Assembly: GCF_009017415.1 (NCBI RefSeq)
Contig: NC_092410.1
Coordinates: forward strand, 1,178,001-1,242,000
DNA: 64,000 nucleotides
Reading direction: 5' to 3'
Source: Aspergillus flavus
Taxonomy: Eukaryota > Ascomycota > Eurotiomycetes > Eurotiales > Aspergillaceae
This document shows positions 58,411 to 64,000 of the stretch, in pieces (the stretch's first letter is position 1; every line of letters starts with the position of its first letter). The notes under the pieces are model-generated. The model was not told the origin of the DNA, searched no databases, and saw nothing but the letters and a program-made list of their open reading frames with translations. The position numbers were made by a program, and so were the translations under genes.

Positions 58411-59509
58411 TCAAGGTGTGTCGGCAACTCGATACACCAGTTTAACGCCGCTCACATTCCCCTGTTGCACCAACCCCACACCGTCTAGTACGCCTTGCAA
58501 ACCTCCTTCACAAACTCTGATTGGATGAGGCCTCAGCTTGTTTTCAGCGAGAAGTGTTTCCGTCAATTGGGTGAACATCTTCGCAAACTCAAAGTCCTCA
58601 GCACTTGGCGGAAAATGTTTGCCGTACAAGTCGAATGGCTCGCCCCGAAACGTCATCATGATGCTCCGCGTACAAGCGACATCCTGTCGTGGGATATCAT
58701 TGAGAAGAATCGTACCGTATCGGCACCCTGGCTTTGTTGACAGCGCGGCCATGCAGGCGTGAACTCCTTGATCGGAGCCGATGGTATCCCAGACCAGCTG
58801 GAGCTCCCCTTTCGTGTAACGATGGATCTGCTCCCCACATGATGGATCGTTATAGTCAAAGACTGCTTCAGCGCCGCGTGATCTGACCAGATCTACATTC
58901 CTTGGAGAGCAAGTTGTAAGGACAGAATAGCCGGCCCTTATGTATCTTGTGAGAAATCCGCATACTCAAATCAAGTCAGCAGGGGCGGGCTTACAGCTTT
59001 GCATATTGGATAGCAAGGGTTCCCGCTGACGTGCTACCACCATAAATCAGGATGTACTCTTTCTTTTGGACAGGATTAAGGGGAAGATTCAGCCCCAGAT
59101 TCTGAAATAGGCCTTGACCGCATGTAATCGCACTGACGCCGATACCAGCCGCTTCTTCGAAGCTCATGCCATCCGGCATTCTCATACAGACATCCCCCTT
59201 TACGACGATAAACTCCGCGAATGACCCGTCATCTGGATTACGGCTATTAGCACCATGAGTGCAGCCACACACTCGGTCGCCTTTATTCCAACGCTTGGTG
59301 ACAACTGGTCCGATTTCTTCGACAATACCGGCGAAGTCGCAGCCAGCTAGGCCATCTTTGGCCCCCCTTCCCTGGCTGATCGCCTTGCAGTCAGTCGGAT
59401 TTAGGGCAACGGCCACGGTTTTAATGAGAAGGTAGTCGTCACGGAGCTTAGGGATAGGCTGTGAGTACACCACTGTAGCATTTGTTCTATTCAAAACGAT
59501 GGCTTTCAT
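58411..59509 (-). CDS. MDR-family oxidoreductase, trans-enoyl-reductase-like (LovC/ToxD type)
   Basis: Predicted 349 aa in two exons, 59509-58995 and 58945-58411 (49-nt intron with a CAAG acceptor). It has the GroES-like N-terminal fold (NPTDCK, GCDFAGIVEEIG, GDRVCGCTHGA) and a Rossmann segment YGGSTSAGTLAIQYAKL with a glycine pattern for NADPH. The zinc-binding Cys lobe of alcohol dehydrogenases is absent. This architecture matches the fungal zinc-independent enoyl reductases that act in trans with polyketide synthases (LovC) and their many orphan relatives (ToxD-like). No polyketide synthase lies in the window, so a cluster role is not supported. The substrate is unknown. Confidence 0.85.
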
Positions 59510-60575
59510 TTTGAGCGTAGATGAAAATAAGTTCTTTGCGCATTGCGCTACATATTGAAAACTACTATAGCTACGAAATGTGCTGTGTATATAATTTACG
59601 GCTACTGAGTATTGATAGAATGCAATTAGTCATGTCATGCATTGAATCGTTGTATGCTTTGATAATCTTGCGTTGTTGGTTTGTAATCAACGCCTCCTGT
59701 ACCTGCACTCATTTAGTTGATAACTCGATAGATAAGCCAATTAGAATTGATCTTATTTGGACTTTTGGGTATGCATATGTCTGAGAACTCTTCCATCCTA
59801 CCCCACATGCAAGCGACTTTAATTATTCACAACCGACAAGAATATAAGCTAAAGCTTTGGGCTGTCTCGACTAGAAGGGTACAGTACAAGGAGCGGATGT
59901 TGTCGGGAATACGTTGCATATAAGTAAAGAATATACTTCCGATGCAAATTAGTCTATCATGTACATGTCTTTGAGTAGTGTTAGTATATGATATATCTTG
60001 GTCTTAAAATGTTTAGATTTCCCATAAACTATTAAGATTTACTGGAGTTCTGTCCTCTTGCGAACACACACCCCATCCATGAGAATTAACCAAAACTTGC
60101 ATGATGAACCATAACTTACGATAACTTAAGAACACATCACAACCGCTCCAACATTCAAAACACTCCCGGAATAGATTCCAACCCAGACCGCCAAGAAATA
60201 CAGAACAAGTTCCGAGTGACAACACGGCACCCTAGTTCCGAGACAACCAATCGTGTCCCATCGTGGGGCGCCCGCAAAACCTCGGAAACTATCGGTGTGG
60301 AGTCCGAGACCGGCGGACACCCTCTCCAGTTCGATTGATCTCCCGAGGTATTGTTTCTCCTCTTCTGATTCACTCCCCGGGCACTGCATCTTCTTTTTTA
60401 GACTGCATTGACTCTGTTCACTAGCCTGTGAACATCCCAAGTTGTTTCATTTCGATAATTCATCTCCACTACTGCTCTTAATCAAGCGGATATCACCAGG
60501 GTGGCTACTTAGTTACTCAGAGCGTGCCACCGGATACTTCATTGGTACATCCACAACCAGTATACGAGACGCAAA
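59510..60575. other. divergent intergenic region
   Basis: About 1.07 kb between the enoyl-reductase-like gene and the succinyl-CoA-ligase fusion. The left two thirds are AT-rich. No gene or RNA is recognised. Confidence 0.6.
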
Positions 60576-63123
60576 ATGACGAACTTGCGATCTCTCCCTG
60601 CGCGGGCGCGGGGAGTGCCCTTTTCACGCTTGTCCGCGAGACAGACGAATGGTTTCTCTACCTCATCGCGGAGTTATTCCTATGCTGATACGCTTCCGAA
60701 CTTGAAGATCGGGGCCCATACCAGGGTTCTGTTTCAGGGATTTACAGGTGAGATATCTTTGTTTGAGAAAGTTTCCCGAAAAAATATACTAATCTAAGAT
60801 TTACAGGCAGACAGGTACTGTCAAAACTACCAGAATCGCTAGCCAAACAGAATAACTAACCAATCAGGCCACTGCCAACGTAAAAGAGTCATTGGCCTGG
60901 GGAACTAAGATTGTTGGAGGCGTAAAGCCAGGAGTCGAAGGCGAGCACCTCGGACTTCCTGTATTCCCCTCCGTGAAAGCGGTACGATTCCTTATCTCAA
61001 CTGTACAGATTAAATACTTATTGAAATAGGCCCAAGAAAAAGCGAAACCGGATGCATCGGCTATCTATGTACCGGGGAACCAGACAGCAAAGGCGATTGA
61101 AGAGGCCATTGAAGCTGAGATTCCTCTCGTCGTCGCTGTAGCGGAGCATGTGCCTATCCATGACGTTCTCAGAGTATGGTTTCTCTTCTACACTGAATGC
61201 ATACTGGCTCATGCTTACAATATCCACAGATTCACTCCATGCTCCAGACACAGTCCAAAACGAGGCTAGTCGGGGCAAACTGTCCTGGTATTATCTCGGC
61301 GATCGGGAAGTGTCGTATAGGATTCCAGCCGTTGCCGTGCTTTTCTCCTGGTAAGATCGGTATCGTTGCGAAGTCTGGGACCTTGAGCTATGAGACTGTT
61401 GCATCGACTTCACGTGCCGGTTTGGGGCAAAGCCTCTGTATCAGTATGGGTGGCGATGTCTTGGCTGGGACTAATTTCGTCGATGCCCTGAAGATATTCG
61501 AGAATGACCCCGATACAGAGGGTATCATTCTCGTTGGCGAGATTGGTGGAACGGCGGAGATAGACGCAGCAGAATGGATCAAGGATTACAACAGAAGAAC
61601 CGCGAATCCTAAGTATGTGCCTTGTACCTCGACCTGCTAATTGCCCCTGATGCTGACTGGAAGACAAGGCCAATCATGGGCCTAGTTGGTGGTTTGCACG
61701 CTCCTGCCGGACGAATCATGGGCCATGCAGGCGCATGGACTGCTGTTGGAGAACCGGGTGCACACGCAAAGTATCAAGCTCTCGAGCGCGCCGGGGCAGT
61801 CATGGTTAACCACCCAGAGAAATTCGGAGAAGGAATGAAGACCCTACTGAATAGTCGACCACGGGTGCAGAACACAACGGTAATCTCACAATATATCCTG
61901 TGCAAACCAAGACACTAACAATATCCCAGTCTACCAACACCCCGAACCAGAAAAGGGGCCTACACACAATGAGACGTGTAACTCTACAAAAGAACCAACG
62001 CCCACCTGTATTGAAGCAGAGCCGGTCCCTCTTCATCAAGCAATTCCAGGCCCTGGACATGTTGAAGGAAAAGTCCATTCCAATCAACGAAACAGAACCC
62101 TCAGAATCCGACATTTTCCTAAATCTCACAGTCGATAGAACAGCATTATCACCCTGCGTTATAGCTTCAACATCTGCTGATTTCGCACCGTCGCACACTA
62201 GCAAATTTCCTTTCCCTTACTTTAACACAGACTTCAGCAGCAGCGATTCACCAATCATCAAATCCATCGCATCTCACCTTCATCTCCCCGAAACCACACA
62301 CGAGACACTAGCAGAACTAGTCCAAGCACTTTGGCAAATATTCAAAGAAAAAGAAGCCTATCTATTAGAAGTCCGGGTAAACCCATCTACAGAAGGACTC
62401 GAAGTCCGAGGCGCACGTTTCGGCTTCGATGACGCCGCATTCCGAAGCTCAGGACGCCAGAAGGAAGTCCACAGCCTGCGGAACCCGGCAGAAGAAGTGC
62501 ACGAAGAAGTCGAAGCAGAGAAAGACGGCATAGTCTACGTGAAGTATGATCCTAGTACCATCATTTCCACATCCAGAATATAGCACTAACTAACACACCA
62601 TAGACTACAGGGAGAAGGTAGCATCGGAACTCTAGGTACGTCATTCTACAAATCCAACTAAAAATCCCTAAACTAACACAATCAGTAAACGGCGCCGGAC
62701 TCGCAATGAACACAGTAGATGCACTCACTATCCACGGCGGCCACTGTGCCAATTTCCTGGATACAGGCGGCAAGGCAACGTCTGAGACGGTTAAGTCGTC
62801 GTTCCGGATTATCACTTCAGACCCCCGGGTCAAGGCTATCTTTGTCAATATCTTTGGGGGCCTCACGCGGTGTGATATGATTGCTGAGGGCATTATTATG
62901 GCCTTTAGGGATCTGGATATGAGTGTTCCGGTGGTGGTGCGGTTGAGGGGGACGAATGAGGAAGAGGGACAGAAAATGGTGAGTGAATGTCGTGACAGTT
63001 GAGTGTGAGTGGTACTAACCGTAGAAGATCGCTGAGAGTGGACTTCCGCTCCATGCGTTTGATAGTTTTGAAGGGGCTGCGAAGAAGGTGATTAGCTTAG
63101 CGGGGGGAAAGCCGTCGAATTAG
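60576..63123 (+). CDS. fused alpha-beta succinyl-CoA ligase-like protein, mitochondrial, with shortened ATP-grasp
   Basis: Predicted 689 aa from ten exons: 60576-60747, 60807-60814, 60868-60981, 61030-61173, 61230-61612, 61669-61879, 61930-62543, 62604-62635, 62686-62978 and 63025-63123. Residues 1-35 are Arg/Ser-rich and look like a mitochondrial presequence. Residues ~45-344 are a full succinyl-CoA synthetase alpha subunit: [42 protein letters not shown] and the phospho-histidine loop GRIMGHAGA (His293). Residues ~345-559 correspond to the beta ATP-grasp part but are short and divergent, and the Gly-rich HAGGRGKAGG-type loop is absent. Residues 560-689 are a complete beta CoA-ligase domain ([40 protein letters not shown]). 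Normal TCA-cycle enzymes have separate subunits (LSC1, LSC2). Activity as a nucleotide-dependent ligase is doubtful. Confidence 0.88.
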
Positions 63124-63385
63124 TGCTGAGCTGTTGGAGCATAAAGCTTTGTACATGCGAGAGCTAGGATAGGGATAGAATATAGTGAGTTAGATACGGA
63201 AGCTTGGAGAATACACGTTCTGTAGTTATCATTTCATCTTGAACACAAGGATATACAAAAGAACAAGGTAGACATAGAGTATTGATGTCCTAGTTGGTAC
63301 GGAAATTGAGAAGGAAAGATATGACAAAGCAAATAAATGACATAGTTCCTTATATACGTTAGATACAATTTGGTGACCAACACCT

Positions 63386-64000
63386 TCAGACCGTTTTCCT
63401 TTCATCCGCACTGAGCCCAATGACCATGACAGAAGACGACTTGCTAGCTATGGCAACACGGCTTCCAAAAGAACATGTACGAAACCTGTATTCTACAGGT
63501 AGATGTATAAGTTTCTTACCTCCCTCCATGATCCAGTTATTATGCACGTATACACCTTCTCCTACCATCTTATCATGGCACAAGTCGGGGTTGGCACCGA
63601 GGATCGAAGCAACTTGGAACTGACCTTCATTGGTGCGAAGGTACGTTCCGTCTTCAGAGAAGACCATAGACTCAACACATCCATCGATTGAACGTTGTCC
63701 GAGACATGTACCAGTAGAAGTATCCCACAATTTTATAGAATGTTCGGCTGATGCAATCATGCTCTCACTTGGAGAGAATGCAATGACTGGACCTCTATCT
63801 CCATGGTCCATGGAGTGAATCAGGTTTCCTGTCTGTGTGTGCCGAAGCTGGAATGATGAAGATCCATAGTAAGTCGACGCTATGAAACTTCCAAGGGGCG
63901 AAATCTCATTGTCCTTAGTATCGCCTTCTTCTGTGAGTGCGAGGAGAGGCTCGGTCGAAGTCAGGTTCCAGAGCTCAATATGACTCGTGTCTTTCCGCTC
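63386..64000 (-). CDS. WD40-repeat protein, C-terminal part (possibly NLR-type; runs off right edge)
   Basis: The last ~204 codons of a gene whose start lies right of the window; the frame is open from 64000 to a TGA at 63388-63386. WD40-type blades are seen: SHIELWNL, a degenerate blade around FQLRHTQTGNLIHSM, and the clear VIAFSPSESMIASAEHSIKLWDTSTGT with the terminal Trp-Asp. Later blades are weak. The 'ASGS..IKLWD..TG' style with HTQTGNLI spacing is typical of the NACHT-WD40 (HET-E/NLR-like) proteins of filamentous fungi, but the nucleotide-binding part is not in view, so this remains an inference. Confidence 0.75.
   Translation of the reverse strand, partial: ERKDTSHIELWNLTSTEPLLALTEEGDTKDNEISPLGSFIASTYYGSSSFQLRHTQTGNLIHSMDHGDRGPVIAFSPSESMIASAEHSIKLWDTSTGTCLGQRSIDGCVESMVFSEDGTYLRTNEGQFQVASILGANPDLCHDKMVGEGVYVHNNWIMEGGKKLIHLPVEYRFRTCSFGSRVAIASKSSSVMVIGLSADERKTV

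Noticed and set aside
1..64000. CRISPR arrays, insertion sequences, intact transposons
   Set aside because: No direct-repeat/spacer pattern, transposase, reverse transcriptase or long terminal repeats were seen; the genome is eukaryotic.

Overview
This window is a filamentous ascomycete chromosome segment. Order Eurotiales (Aspergillus/Penicillium group) is the best guess. The evidence is short introns (46 to about 270 nt, mostly 50-70) with GTATGT/GTAAGT donors and CTAAC/CTGAC branch sites, loose gene spacing, and a gene set that includes a seven-intron benA-type beta-tubulin, SskB, an MpaB-like oxygenase, an FcyB-like permease and a precursor-less SUMO. From memory and unchecked, benA, a PMC-type Ca2+-ATPase and sumO lie close together in Aspergillus nidulans, which would fit this layout. 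All exon boundaries below were read by eye from splice signals and reading-frame continuity.

Layout. 1-5.1 kb: 5' part of a PDR-type ABC transporter (-), rRNA-processing RRP1 (+), sphingoid-base kinase (-). 6.1-10.5 kb: divergent pair beta-COP/SEC26 (-) and MAGO (+). 11.1-17.5 kb: GID4 (+) facing the HOG-pathway MAPKKK SSK2/SskB (-). 19.9-23.5 kb: ammonium transporter (+) behind a GATA-rich promoter, then a small secreted Ser/Pro-rich protein (-). 25-30.5 kb: aldo-keto reductase (+), beta-tubulin (-), TAT-SF1/CUS2 splicing factor (-). 31.4-39.7 kb: an accessory stretch with an orphan small protein (+), a metallophosphoesterase (+), an MpaB-like oxygenase (-) and an NCS1 nucleobase permease (-). 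41.9-46.2 kb: intronless vacuolar-type Ca2+-ATPase (-). 46.2-50.8 kb: the longest gene-free stretch. 50.8-57.3 kb: NUP84 (-), SUMO (+), conserved acidic/basic fungal protein (-). 58.4-64 kb: trans-acting enoyl-reductase-like MDR (-), a fused alpha-beta succinyl-CoA ligase (+), and the C-terminal WD40 part of a larger protein (-) running off the right edge.

Most genes are unrelated housekeeping functions (secretory pathway, splicing, nuclear pore, SUMO, tubulin, stress signalling) and no biosynthetic cluster is apparent. The most unusual item is the alpha-beta fusion succinyl-CoA ligase at 60576-63123. Its alpha half is complete, with the phospho-histidine. Its beta half has an intact CoA-ligase domain but a shortened and divergent ATP-grasp domain. 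It also needs an 8-nt microexon. Other points of interest are a NUP84 gene model extended by an acidic N-terminal exon pair, a SUMO that ends exactly at Gly-Gly, and a recurrent intergenic 9-mer TACGGAGTA.
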